64,000 nt of DNA from Xanthomonas dyei (GTDB lineage: Bacteria > Pseudomonadota > Gammaproteobacteria > Xanthomonadales > Xanthomonadaceae), in contig NZ_MDEE01000001.1 in assembly GCF_002939865.1 (NCBI RefSeq), positions 496,001 through 560,000 on the forward strand. Reading direction: 5' to 3'. Under the pieces are notes generated by a model, which was not told the DNA's origin, did not search any database, and saw nothing but the letters and a program-made list of their open reading frames with translations. This document shows positions 29,283 to 38,297 of this stretch, piece by piece. Position numbers and translations under genes: made by a program. Numbering within the stretch: the first letter of the stretch is position 1; each line of letters opens with the position of its first letter.

Positions 29283-29716
29283 ACACGCGCATGGTCGTGT
29301 GGATCACGCGTGGACTTGCCTCGGCCATCCATGAGCGTCAATTGAGCGAACACGGCGGCGCTGCTGGCGTGCGCGACGAGGCATTGCTGGATTCGGCACT
29401 GGCACGTCCGCAACAGCTATTTTCCTACGGCGATCCGCCACCGGACCTGGTGGAGTTGACCGCAAGCCTGGCCTATGGGCTGGCGCGCAATCACCCCTTC
29501 GTCGATGGCAACAAGCGCACTGCCCATGTCTGCTATCGCGTGTTCCTGATGCTCAATGGTGCCGAGCTCATGGCGTCGCAGGAAGAGAAGTATGTCGCCA
29601 TGATGGGATTAGCAGATGGCGCGTGGAGCGAAGCCGAATTTGCCCACTGGTTGCGCCCACGTGTGCGCTTGCGTGCAGACACGCAGGTGCATGAGCCGCA
29701 GGGTCAGTACGGTTGA
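29279..29716 (+). CDS. doc: Doc-type Fic-domain toxin
   Basis: A 145-residue death-on-curing (Doc) family protein. The Fic core motif is HPFVDGNKRTA with catalytic His72, which in Doc phosphorylates and inactivates EF-Tu. Length and the preceding helices (RDEALLDSALARPQQLFSYGDP) fit the Doc subfamily. I chose the ATG at 29279 because it overlaps the antitoxin stop; an ATG at 29291 is an alternative. In classical systems Doc pairs with a Phd antitoxin; here the partner is AbrB-type. All motif residues look intact, so the toxin should be active if expressed. Confidence 0.92.
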   Translation: MNTRMVVWITRGLASAIHERQLSEHGGAAGVRDEALLDSALARPQQLFSYGDPPPDLVELTASLAYGLARNHPFVDGNKRTAHVCYRVFLMLNGAELMASQEEKYVAMMGLADGAWSEAEFAHWLRPRVRLRADTQVHEPQGQYG

Positions 29717-30072
29717 TGCGTTGTCGGCGCCATGCGGGTCGCATGCGATGGGTGTACTGACCTTCCATGCAGCTGCGACGTTTTGCATGCACAACTGTAT
29801 CTCTCTACACAACAACAGCGACGCCGCGACCCATCGCCTGCGGCATCGCTTGGCAGCTTGCGCATCGTGGCCATCCATGGCCGTGCATCGCTAAGTTGCA
29901 GCTGCGTGATGTCTGCCTGACAACGCGCCGAAGAGTGGCTCAAAAAACGTAGCGAGCAGTCGCCAGGTGGGCGTGGACAGCGCGCTCGGAACCGGAGTGT
30001 ACGCGTGGCACATGCCGCACCAAGCACCGGCCGCGCCCGCCTGGCGGTGAGCACAGTCGTTCTGTTGGCGAC
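29717..30072. other. Intergenic region doc-phosphodiesterase
   Basis: A 356-base gap between two convergent genes. Its right half is copy 2 of the ~150-bp repeat (29931-30076). The left half has no recognised feature. Confidence 0.45.
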
Positions 30073-30076
30073 TCAA
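29931..30076. repeat. ~150-bp MITE-like repeat, copy 2
   Basis: Shares with copy 3 the blocks ACGTAGCGAGCAGTCG, GTGGACAGCGCGC, GAACCGGAGTGTACG and CACCGGCCGCGCCCGCCTGG. Ends AGAGTGGCTC and GGCGACTCAA are imperfect inverted repeats. Its right end contains the stop codon (30073-30075) of the phosphodiesterase-jacalin gene. Confidence 0.78.
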
Positions 30077-31377
30077 TCCTTCGCATACACCACACCCAAC
30101 TGATCGATCTCGTCGCCGGCACGGCCGGTGAAACCGGCGATGTGCCAGCCGCTGGGAGCAGTCAGCGTATAGCGCTCGTTGCTCGGGGTGCCTACCTGTA
30201 CGCTGCGGCCGGTGTTGGTGCGCAGGCTCAGCGAAAACACGCGGGTGCTGTCGTTGTACTTGCCCACGCTGAAGGTGGCCGAAGACAGCGTTTCGTTGGC
30301 ACCCAGCGACAAGGTCGTTGCCTGCCCGCCACTGCCGCCATGCGCCAGCAGTTTGCCGCTGTCCAGGATCAAACCCACGCCATCCAGGCGCTCACCGCCG
30401 CGCAAGGTCACGCCACTGAGTCGGCGAGCGCCGGGATTGCCGGCCAGGTCGTTGAACGGAATGCCGTGCGGGCCACCGAACTGATCGCTGGTACGCAGTT
30501 GATCGCCCACCGCCCAACCGAACTGCGTATACACCGGGTAATGATCGGACAAGGGCTTGCCGGCGCTGTCGTAGAAGCCGCCAGCATCGAGCTGATAGCG
30601 ATTGGCCACCAGGGTCAGTTGCGGTGCATCGCGGTACAACATCTTGTCGACCACCTCGCAGCGATTGGTGGGCGGCGTGCCGCAGAGCAGCGGCGTGGCG
30701 CCGGGCGCCGGTGCGCTGCCCTTGATCAATTCCACCCACGCATCGGTGAGCCCATTGGAGGCGATCAGCTCGCGGATGTTGTCGTCGATGCGGGTGTAGC
30801 GCGTGTTGGAATCCATCATCAGCAACACCGCGTTACCGGCCGACCAGGTCTGGATGAACTGCGAGAGCTGGCCGATGTTGGCGCGACGCGCGGACAGATC
30901 GCCCGCTTCCACACCGGCATTGGGGTGCGCGTTGTAGACGTCCAGCAACACGCCATCGGCCAGGCGGACGCGCATGTAACTGAAACCTTTCGGGGTCAGG
31001 CAGTCGGTGCCGTTGCACTGCTTCCACTTGACCCGCGTGAAATCGCTGAAGGGATAGTTGCTGAGCGTGTTGAGCCCATCGCCCAACGCGGCGCCACCAC
31101 TGGTGGCGGTGCGATACGGATGCGCATCGCCGGCGTACAGCGCGGCATGGTAGTTGAAGTCTTCCTGCACATGCACCAGGCCGTAAGGCGCCAGTTTTGG
31201 TGCCAGCAGTGCGGTGTTGGTGGCCGGCGTTCCGCTGGACAGCCCTTCGGGCAGACCGGCGACGTTGTAGGTCAGCACGTCGAGCACGCCGACAGTTGTT
31301 TGTGCCTGGGCAGTGCTGGCGCAGGCAAGGCTTAGAGCGATTCCAAGACTGACGAGTGTGCGTAAATGCTGGAGCAT
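30073..31377 (-). CDS. Secreted EEP phosphodiesterase with jacalin-like lectin domain
   Basis: A 434-residue exported protein with signal peptide (cleaved near AQA-QTT). The N-terminal domain (about 30-290) is endonuclease/exonuclease/phosphatase-like: LTYNVAGLPEG, the acidic VQEDFNYH, AHPNAG, MMDSNTRY and SDHYPVY. These fit Mg-dependent sphingomyelinase or related phosphodiesterases. The C-terminal ~140 residues resemble a jacalin-like lectin: FGGPHGIPFND, RLSGVTLRGGERLDGVGLIL and HGGSGGQATTLSLGANE. The lectin part may bind carbohydrate and place the enzyme on its substrate. It follows the phosphatase gene by 109 bases on the same strand. The C terminus (VVYAKD) abuts a repeat that supplies the stop codon. 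The substrate is not established. Confidence 0.82.
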   Translation of the reverse strand: MLQHLRTLVSLGIALSLACASTAQAQTTVGVLDVLTYNVAGLPEGLSSGTPATNTALLAPKLAPYGLVHVQEDFNYHAALYAGDAHPYRTATSGGAALGDGLNTLSNYPFSDFTRVKWKQCNGTDCLTPKGFSYMRVRLADGVLLDVYNAHPNAGVEAGDLSARRANIGQLSQFIQTWSAGNAVLLMMDSNTRYTRIDDNIRELIASNGLTDAWVELIKGSAPAPGATPLLCGTPPTNRCEVVDKMLYRDAPQLTLVANRYQLDAGGFYDSAGKPLSDHYPVYTQFGWAVGDQLRTSDQFGGPHGIPFNDLAGNPGARRLSGVTLRGGERLDGVGLILDSGKLLAHGGSGGQATTLSLGANETLSSATFSVGKYNDSTRVFSLSLRTNTGRSVQVGTPSNERYTLTAPSGWHIAGFTGRAGDEIDQLGVVYAKD

Positions 31378-31486
31378 GGATCACCTCTTGCAGAAAGGAA
31401 AAAACCGCTGGCACGGCGGCCAGAAAAGCGGCGTCCACGACGCCGATGCGACCACGTGCGACGGCTATTGGCCGGCGCACGCAGCG

Positions 31487-32812
31487 TCATTCGCTCAGGT
31501 ACTGCGGGTCGATCGCCGCGTCGATCAATGTCGCCAAGGTCGGGAGCGGGCAGTCGTACTCCGGCGTGGCATTGCTACAGCCGGGAATGAAGACCGGCGA
31601 AGACGGCGGTGGCGCCTGCGCTGTGAGCGCGCGGCGTTCGCGCAGTTGTGCCAGGGTCTGCGCGGTGTAGCGCACGCGGATCACCCGTTGCCCGTCGGCA
31701 CGCCGCCAACGCTCAAACACCAACGCACCACCGGGCACGGTCTGGTCGGGCTGATACCCCGGCAGCTGCCAATGCAGATCCAACATGCCGGACAGCAAGG
31801 TCAGCGTGCCGTCGTGACCGGACAGCACCACCAGCCGTGCATCCCCACCAATCGGCGTGGCATGCGCGGTATTGGTGTGTGCGCTGCGCTTGGTTTCGCT
31901 GCCTTGCTGCAAGGTTGCCAGTAGCCGCGCCGCCAATGGCGAACTGGCCATACGCGCTACCGTCGGCGCACGCAGGCGCAACGCGAACTCGGCCTGATGC
32001 GGTGCAAATGCGCGCAGCAGGCTGGCTTCGTCCAGGCCTTGCCAACCCAGTGCGGCAAAGTCCTGGCCGTCGGCCCAGCCCATCAACAGACTCTCGCTGA
32101 TACCCGATACGGCCGGTGCCGGGCCTTCGACTCCGGCAATGCCGTCATGTGCATCGCCCATGCGTGCGGGCACTGCATCCAGGCGTCGCTTGCCGGCACC
32201 GGCCTGCGCCGGGCACGGCCGTTGCGCGCACTGCAATAGCAGTTGTTGCAAGGTGTCGATCGCATCGTGCTGGGCCGCATTCCAGCCCGCGACATCGCCA
32301 CCGACGCGGCCGGCGATGGCCGCGCGCATCAACTCGGCGACAGCGGGTTGGCCCAACGCCGGCGCGCCATCAAACAACGGATCGGACGCACCATCGGCAA
32401 CGTGGTGCACCGTGTTCGTGCACCCCGGCGTGAGCGTACGTGCCAGCGCCTGTGCCGAGGCGATGGTGCGCTGGGTGCGATTTGCCCAGTAATACACGCT
32501 GTCGCAGCCATCGCCATCGAACAGGCCGAGCGGTGCGTAATGCGCGCGATAGTAGCTACCGAACAATGCTTCCAGACGTGCGCCGTTCTCGGTCAGGTGA
32601 CCGGCCGGCACGCCGAAGCGTGGCCAGGGATGTTTGGAATACCGGCCCAATGCTTCCGGGCTGGACATCGCCGCACGCACACCGTGGCGTTTGAGGATGA
32701 CGACTTTTTCAAGCGTGTCCGGCACTGCGGCGGCGTGCACGGTTCCCAGTGGAACCAGCGCAGCAACGACAGCAGCAAAAAATCCGAAACACAGACGCGG
32801 CAGTGATGACAT
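31487..32812 (-). CDS. Histidine acid phosphatase, phytase type
   Basis: A 441-residue exported histidine phosphatase of branch 2 (AppA/phytase family). The signal peptide (MSSLPRLCFGFFAAVVAAL) ends near VHA-AAV. The catalytic motif RHGVRA (in VILKRHGVRAAMSS) holds the phosphorylated histidine, and the acid/base pair is in SGHDGTL. The length and Cys residues fit phytases and glucose-1-phosphatases that hydrolyse inositol phosphates or sugar phosphates. It lies between the TonB receptor and the phosphodiesterase. Start at the ATG at 32812; a much longer upstream frame is not supported. Catalysis in the periplasm is expected; substrate specificity is not proven. Confidence 0.88.
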   Translation of the reverse strand: MSSLPRLCFGFFAAVVAALVPLGTVHAAAVPDTLEKVVILKRHGVRAAMSSPEALGRYSKHPWPRFGVPAGHLTENGARLEALFGSYYRAHYAPLGLFDGDGCDSVYYWANRTQRTIASAQALARTLTPGCTNTVHHVADGASDPLFDGAPALGQPAVAELMRAAIAGRVGGDVAGWNAAQHDAIDTLQQLLLQCAQRPCPAQAGAGKRRLDAVPARMGDAHDGIAGVEGPAPAVSGISESLLMGWADGQDFAALGWQGLDEASLLRAFAPHQAEFALRLRAPTVARMASSPLAARLLATLQQGSETKRSAHTNTAHATPIGGDARLVVLSGHDGTLTLLSGMLDLHWQLPGYQPDQTVPGGALVFERWRRADGQRVIRVRYTAQTLAQLRERRALTAQAPPPSSPVFIPGCSNATPEYDCPLPTLATLIDAAIDPQYLSE

Positions 32813-33086
32813 GCATTCGATCTCGATCGTGGCGCGCCCGTATGACGCGATAGGGCGCAGCGTGCAGTGGCAACAACGCCACAGCAGGCGCCGTTGCAGG
32901 TGAGGGGGACGCCTTGCTGGAAGGCGCCCGGTTGTGGCCTCAGTGGTTGCCGGCAACGCTGGGTCGGCTGTCGGAACGGCTGCGCCACCAGACGGCGGCT
33001 GCAGCATGTCGCGCTGCACCCGTGCCAGATCGAGCGCAGCGTCCTCGGCCCATTAATTCCAGCGCATCGGCCTGCCTTGGCCACAC

Positions 33087-35987
33087 TCAGAAACGCGCGC
33101 GCAACCCCAGCGACCAGGTGCGGCCGTAGTCGGTATAGCCACCGAACAGGTGATCGCCGACAAACTGGCGCTGCACTTCACCGGTAAGGTTGATCGCGTT
33201 GACGAACACCGACAGCGTGTCGTTGACCTTGTAAGCCACGTTGGCATCCAGGCTGCCGAACTTGTCGCTGTTGAGCGTGGCCACATTGGCGGTGCCGACG
33301 GCATTGAGAATCTCGTCGCTCCAGCTGTAACTGACACGTGCCATCAACGGACCCTTCTCGTAGAACAGCACGGCGTTGTAGGTATTCTTGGCCACGCCTT
33401 CCAGGCTGTCGGTAAAGCTGCTGCTACCGTCGTGATAGGTCGCCTTGCTGTCGGTCCAGGTGTAGTTGAGCTGCATGCCCAGGCCATCCAGCGGCGACGG
33501 CAAGCCGGTAAACACCTGCTGATACGCCACTTCCGCACCCTGCACCATCGCCTTGCTGCCGTTGGTCTTGGACGACAGCAGATAGGTCTGGCCTTCGTAG
33601 ACCAGGTTGGACATCTGGGTCTGGATGAAGCTGGAAATATCCTTGTAGAACAGCCCGCCGGTCAGCGCCGACGTCCCATCGATATACCACTCGAAGGTCA
33701 GGTCGTACTGCCATGCTTCGAACGGCTGCAGCGCGGGATTGCCGCCACTGGCGGTGAGGATTTCGCCACTGGAATTGAAAGTGAGTTTGGACGACAGGTC
33801 GGTGAGATCCGGGCGTGTGATCACCTTCGCTGCGGAGGTGCGCAACACCATGTCATCGCGCACATCCCAGGCCGCGTTGAACGACGGCAGCACGTTGGTA
33901 TAGCTGCGCTCGAAATGCACTGGCTGGGCCGTGCCGTTGACATCGGCATGACCATCGGTGGCCTGCTCGGTGCGCACCACGCGCGCACCGAGGTTGCCGC
34001 GCAGCTCGCGGCCGGCCAGATCGGTACCGAAATCGGTCATCGCGTAGGCCGAAGCGATCTTTTCCTGCACCTCATAGGAATTCTGCAGATCCGCGCTGTT
34101 GGGCGTATTGCGCAGATCGGCGCTGGTGGGCCAATTGCCCCAGAACGCGGATTCGATCGGCGCCAGCCACTGCCGGGGCAGGTTGCCGTTGGCGTCGGCC
34201 AGCATGTCGTTGACCGGCAATGCGGTGAAGTTGGTGGCCGGGAAGCGCACCCCGGCGATGCTGTTGAGCAGCAGGTCGGCACGGTCGTAGGTGCGTGAGC
34301 GCTCCCGATATTTGGCGCCTACCTTGATGTCGCGGAAGACGCTGCCGTCGAGCGTACGCTTGGCATCGAACTGCAGTGCGTCTTCCTTGTCGCGCGCATC
34401 GATCTGCCGCCATTCCAGCCGGCGTCCTGCCACGGTGGCCGGATTGGTGGGATCGAAGCCGTTGGTGAAGCTCCAATCGGGCACGTTATCGCCGTCGGCT
34501 TGCGGCATGTCCACGCGCATCGACAAGTTGGTGCCGCTGCGCAGGCGTGTGCGTCGGATCGGGTCCGAATCGTAGCTGTGCGCCTGCGAGTGGAAGGCCA
34601 CCGCGCCCAGCGTCCATTGGTCGCCGCTCCAGGTGCTGGACAGGCGCGCACTGCGATTGTCGTCGGTGATGCCGGAGGTCTCGCGCGAAATCTGCACCTG
34701 GCCATTGCGGTAATCGAAGCCGGTGATGCCGCCGTTTTCCACGCGCAGATTGCTCATCCTGGACAGGTTGTCGAAGCCGACACCCATGCTGTATTCGTCG
34801 TAATGCACGGTCTGCTTGGCGTAGAGCAGATCCAGCGTGGTTTCCCACTGCGCGCTGGGCTTCCATTGCAGCGACGCCGCAACGCCGGTGCGTTCACGCT
34901 CTTCCAGCTCCAGCGTCGGGCGCAGACCGGTCGGCACGTAATTGGCACCAGGCACCCCCGGCACACCGCTGCGGTAGTAGTCCCAGCTCACCTCGTTGAC
35001 GCGGTCCTGGCGCAGCGTGCGTTGCGCATAGGCGCCAGAGATCAGCATGCCGAAGGTGCCTTCGGCATTGACCCAATTGAACAGGCCGGACACGCGCGGA
35101 TCATTGGCATGGGTGCGTTGCGCCTGGCTCGATTCCAGCGACACATTGGCCAGCGTCTTGCCCAGTTCCAATGGGCGGAACGTGCGCACATTGACGATGC
35201 CGCCGATGGCGCCTTCATCCAGATCCGCGGTGGGGCTCTTGATCACGTCCAACCCGGATACCAGTTCGGCCGGCAGCGTGTCGTAGCGAAACTGACGCCC
35301 GGTCTGGCCGGAGGTGCGCACGTTTTCGTTGACCGCCATGGTCTGGCCATTGAGCGTGGTGACCTGAAAGTTAGGGCCCAGGCCGCGCACGCGCACGTAC
35401 ACGCCTTCGCCGCGGTCGCGCACGATCGACACGCCAGGCACCCGCTGCAACGCTTCGGCCACGTTCTGTGCCGGCAACTTGCCGATGTCCTCTGCCGCAA
35501 TCACATCCACCACGCTGTCGGCGTAGCGCTTCTGCCGCAATGCGGCGCTGAGGCTGCCGGCATAACTGCCGAGTACCTGGATGCTGTCCAGCTCCTGCAC
35601 CGGTGCGTCTGCGCGTGGTACTGGCAAGTTCGCCACTGCCGCCGACGTCGGGGACACCTGCGTCTGCGCGCCAGGCGCGTCCTGGGCTGTTTCGATGGTC
35701 ACCGTGGTCGGATTGAGATAGCGATAGCGCAGGCCGGTACCGGCAAGCAATTGCTGCAAGGCCTGCTCCGGCGCGATGCCGGCAGTGGTGGCACGGGTCT
35801 GCGGGTTGCCGGCAACGCCTGCGGCATACACGAATTGCAGGCCGGTCTGACGCGACAAGGCATTGAGTGCACGTGCCAATGGCTGGGCGGGAATCGCATC
35901 GACCGATACGGCCACCGGCGTGGTCTGGGCACCGGCAGTCCCGGCATGCAACGCGAGAGCAATCGAAAGAACCAACGTACGACGCAT
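33087..35987 (-). CDS. TonB-dependent outer-membrane receptor with STN domain
   Basis: A 966-residue TonB-dependent receptor. A signal peptide (cleaved near AGA-QTT) is followed by an STN signalling domain (about 30-85: IPAQPLARALNALSRQTGLQFVYAAGV), which contacts FecR. Then come a plug (about 150-300: VVDVIAAEDIGKLPAQNVAEALQRVPGVSIVRDRGEG) and a long beta-barrel ending TWSLGLRARF with C-terminal Phe. An STN domain plus adjacent fecI/fecR genes marks a transducer that signals when substrate binds. It lies downstream of fecR and upstream of the phosphatase gene. Such receptors also take up plant-derived molecules, so the ligand is not predictable. Confidence 0.94.
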   Translation of the reverse strand: MRRTLVLSIALALHAGTAGAQTTPVAVSVDAIPAQPLARALNALSRQTGLQFVYAAGVAGNPQTRATTAGIAPEQALQQLLAGTGLRYRYLNPTTVTIETAQDAPGAQTQVSPTSAAVANLPVPRADAPVQELDSIQVLGSYAGSLSAALRQKRYADSVVDVIAAEDIGKLPAQNVAEALQRVPGVSIVRDRGEGVYVRVRGLGPNFQVTTLNGQTMAVNENVRTSGQTGRQFRYDTLPAELVSGLDVIKSPTADLDEGAIGGIVNVRTFRPLELGKTLANVSLESSQAQRTHANDPRVSGLFNWVNAEGTFGMLISGAYAQRTLRQDRVNEVSWDYYRSGVPGVPGANYVPTGLRPTLELEERERTGVAASLQWKPSAQWETTLDLLYAKQTVHYDEYSMGVGFDNLSRMSNLRVENGGITGFDYRNGQVQISRETSGITDDNRSARLSSTWSGDQWTLGAVAFHSQAHSYDSDPIRRTRLRSGTNLSMRVDMPQADGDNVPDWSFTNGFDPTNPATVAGRRLEWRQIDARDKEDALQFDAKRTLDGSVFRDIKVGAKYRERSRTYDRADLLLNSIAGVRFPATNFTALPVNDMLADANGNLPRQWLAPIESAFWGNWPTSADLRNTPNSADLQNSYEVQEKIASAYAMTDFGTDLAGRELRGNLGARVVRTEQATDGHADVNGTAQPVHFERSYTNVLPSFNAAWDVRDDMVLRTSAAKVITRPDLTDLSSKLTFNSSGEILTASGGNPALQPFEAWQYDLTFEWYIDGTSALTGGLFYKDISSFIQTQMSNLVYEGQTYLLSSKTNGSKAMVQGAEVAYQQVFTGLPSPLDGLGMQLNYTWTDSKATYHDGSSSFTDSLEGVAKNTYNAVLFYEKGPLMARVSYSWSDEILNAVGTANVATLNSDKFGSLDANVAYKVNDTLSVFVNAINLTGEVQRQFVGDHLFGGYTDYGRTWSLGLRARF

Positions 35988-36370
35988 CGTGGAATCCAGT
36001 AGGGGAGGAAGCAATGCGCAGCGCCACGCACAGGCGGGAATGCTGCGTTGTACCCGGACTACGAGGGACGACAGCGACGATCGGGCACCGGTTTTTGATG
36101 AATTTTCTGTGACACGTGTACAGCGATGGCGCGATGCGCGCAGGCGCACTGCGCTGAGTGCACGGTGCGGGTGCTTCTGCCCGCGTACGCACGCGGGCAA
36201 GCCTTGAAGAGGGACATGGCTGATGTCGGAGTGCGAAACCCACACGAAGCCGCCGAGCCGGGTGCGCTTACCTCGGTGATGTCAGTGCGAGGCACACACA
36301 CGCTGTCGCCCGGGCGTGCAGGTCTATGTCGGACGGGTCGTTCGGCCACTGCGGCGCCAGGTCGCTGTCG
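35988..36370. promoter_or_regulatory. Intergenic region fecR-TonB receptor
   Basis: A 383-base gap where the FecI-type sigma factor would be expected to start transcription of the receptor. A T/A-rich stretch near 36085-36120 (GATGAATTTTCTGTGACACG) stands out from the GC-rich surroundings and is the best promoter candidate. I cannot define boxes for an ECF sigma factor by eye. Confidence 0.4.
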
Positions 36371-37498
36371 TCAGTGCGCAGCAGCGCCCTGCGCTGGTCG
36401 GCTGCTCACGCGCAACACGCCCGGCGCAGCGACCACGCGCAGGTTGGGTTGGTCGTCGAGAAACGCGCGCAGGGATGCGACATCGTCGCCGCGCAGGTTA
36501 CCGGTGAGCCGCAACGCGCCGGCGGCGGCATCGTCGATGAGCAGGCGGGTGCGATTGAGCCGATTGAAATCCTCGGCCACGGTGGTCAGCGGTGCATCGC
36601 GGAACACGATGCGCCGCTGCCACCACGCATGCATCGCGGCGACATCCTCGTTGGACACGTCGACCCGGCCGGACACAGCGTCGATCCGTGCGCTCTGCCC
36701 GGCGCCCAGGTTCGCCAGCATCGGCTGCTGCTTGCGGTCATCGCGCCACACGTGCACGCGGCCCTCGGTGACTTCGATGCGCGCCTGCTGCCGATACAAC
36801 GCAATATCGAAGGTGGTGCCGATATCTTCAACACGCAAACGGCCCGCAGACACCTGTAACCGACGGCGGTCCTGGGCCACTTCAAAGCTGGCCTGACCCT
36901 GCAGCAATTGCAGGCGACGACTCCACGGTGTCATGGTCGCGCGCACGCTGCTCAGCGCGTTCAGATGCACCACGCTGCGATCGGCCAATTGCACGCGGCG
37001 CTGCTCGCCATGCGCGGTGGCATAGGTCTGCGTGCGCGGCCACGCCCAGCCGGTCAAGACCGCCACACCGCACACGGCTGCTGCCAAACCCAGGATCCAG
37101 CCGCGAACACGCGCACTGCGCTGACCATCGGCGCGGTCCGGCGGTGGCGCATGTCGAGGCTGTTGTGGTTGTGGTTGTGGTTGCGGTTGCGGTTGCGGTT
37201 GCGGTAATCGCGACGGCAACGGCAACACGATCACATTGCGCGACGCTGCAGCCGCACGCGTGCGGCGATCGTCATCGAGCAAGGCATCCACATCCAGCTG
37301 CATGCCACGCAAGGCATCGCCTAGCTCGCCGGCCACGCGCAGCACGGCCATGTATTGGCGCACATGCAGCGGCGATGCGGTCAGCCATTGCATGAAGCTG
37401 GCTTGCTGCTGCGCGTCCAGCGCCTGCATGCGTTGCAGTGCATGCCAGTGCGCGGCCTCGCTGGCAGCCCTGCGGGTGGCCCAAAGACGCGTACTCAC
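36371..37498 (-). CDS. FecR-type anti-sigma regulator
   Basis: A 375-residue inner-membrane transducer. The cytoplasmic N terminus (EAAHWHALQRMQALDAQQQASFMQWLTASPLHVRQY) matches the DUF4880 domain that holds the sigma factor. A Pro-Gln repeat (about 98-112) and one transmembrane helix (VRGWILGLAAAVCGVAVLTGWAWP) follow. The periplasmic FecR domain (about 160-300) would receive the signal from the receptor's STN domain. It starts with GTG at 37498, overlapping the sigma-factor stop codon (GTGA). The Pro-Gln linker is encoded by a six-base tandem repeat and may vary in length between strains. Confidence 0.9.
   Translation of the reverse strand: MSTRLWATRRAASEAAHWHALQRMQALDAQQQASFMQWLTASPLHVRQYMAVLRVAGELGDALRGMQLDVDALLDDDRRTRAAAASRNVIVLPLPSRLPQPQPQPQPQPQPQQPRHAPPPDRADGQRSARVRGWILGLAAAVCGVAVLTGWAWPRTQTYATAHGEQRRVQLADRSVVHLNALSSVRATMTPWSRRLQLLQGQASFEVAQDRRRLQVSAGRLRVEDIGTTFDIALYRQQARIEVTEGRVHVWRDDRKQQPMLANLGAGQSARIDAVSGRVDVSNEDVAAMHAWWQRRIVFRDAPLTTVAEDFNRLNRTRLLIDDAAAGALRLTGNLRGDDVASLRAFLDDQPNLRVVAAPGVLRVSSRPAQGAAAH
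37167..37202. repeat. Hexanucleotide tandem repeat in fecR
   Basis: Six units of GGTTGY (two GGTTGT, four GGTTGC) run in tandem, with degenerate units on both sides. On the minus strand they encode (Pro-Gln) pairs in the linker before the FecR transmembrane helix. Gain or loss of a unit keeps the frame and changes linker length by two residues. Confidence 0.9.
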
Positions 37499-38019
37499 CA
37501 GCTCTCCCCGCTATCGGCAACCGCCTGCCTGCATGCCGACAACCCACGTACCACATGTTTCTTGACCATATGCGCAGACACGCCCATGCGCTCGGCGATC
37601 TGCTTGTAGCTGAGCCCATCGCGGTACTGCATCACCAGTACCGCGCAGGTGCGCTCGGGCAAGGTGGCCAGCAAGGCCTGCAACCGTTGCTGGCGCTGCT
37701 GACGGTGCGCGGCGTCTTCCACATCCTCGCCTGCGGCCAGCAATTGCGAAAACTGTTCCATTTCTTCAATCTGCAACGGCGCCTGCTTGCGGCGCACCGC
37801 CTGCTCGCGCGCAAGATTCAGCGCCACCGTGTACAGATAGGCTTCCGGATTGGCGATGCCCTCGCCCTGGTCCTGCTGCGCGCGCAACAGGCGTAGATAG
37901 GTTTCCTGCACCAGATTCTCGGCGTCTTCCTTGGCACCGCGGCGCACAAAGAAACCGCGCAGCACAGATCCGTGCTGCGTGAACACCTGGGTCCACGCGC
38001 GGCTGGCGTTGGCTTTCAT
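37495..38019 (-). CDS. FecI-type ECF RNA polymerase sigma factor
   Basis: A 174-residue extracytoplasmic-function sigma factor. Region 2 (about 1-80) includes LVQETYLRLLRAQQDQ and NPEAYLYTVALNLAREQAVRR. Region 4 (about 110-170) reads LPERTCAVLVMQYRDGLSYKQIAERMGVSAHMVKKHV, the -35-recognition helix. It should direct transcription of the downstream TonB receptor when released from FecR. The gene overlaps fecR by four bases. It lies divergently from paoA across 278 bases. Confidence 0.92.
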   Translation of the reverse strand: MKANASRAWTQVFTQHGSVLRGFFVRRGAKEDAENLVQETYLRLLRAQQDQGEGIANPEAYLYTVALNLAREQAVRRKQAPLQIEEMEQFSQLLAAGEDVEDAAHRQQRQQRLQALLATLPERTCAVLVMQYRDGLSYKQIAERMGVSAHMVKKHVVRGLSACRQAVADSGESW

Positions 38020-38297
38020 CGTGCGCGCTCCCCTTGCGCTGGGTGGGCTAGCCTGGCCAATTCAGGTGACACCACGATGACGCGCAACGCGCAACGCACC
38101 TGCAAAGCGGGCCACTGCGCTGCGCAACCGATTGCCCAATTGCACGCCATCGCAATGCAGCTGAGCGAACGCCACAGCAACGCGGTTGACGTGCGCAAGC
38201 GCGATCGAGCATCGCTACATCTACACCGTCCCTACACCGCACCTTGACCCTACGCGCGTCAAGGTGAGCTCCCTCCAGCCATCGCCACGGGGTTCGC

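Noticed and set aside
36341-36365. PIP-like TTCGG-N15-GTCGC upstream of the TonB receptor
   Set aside because: Both half-sites deviate from TTCGC, it lies in the 3' part of the spacer next to fecR, and no matching -10 box follows.
37153-37205. Tandem repeat considered as a CRISPR array
   Set aside because: The repeat is a six-base unit inside a coding region with no spacers.
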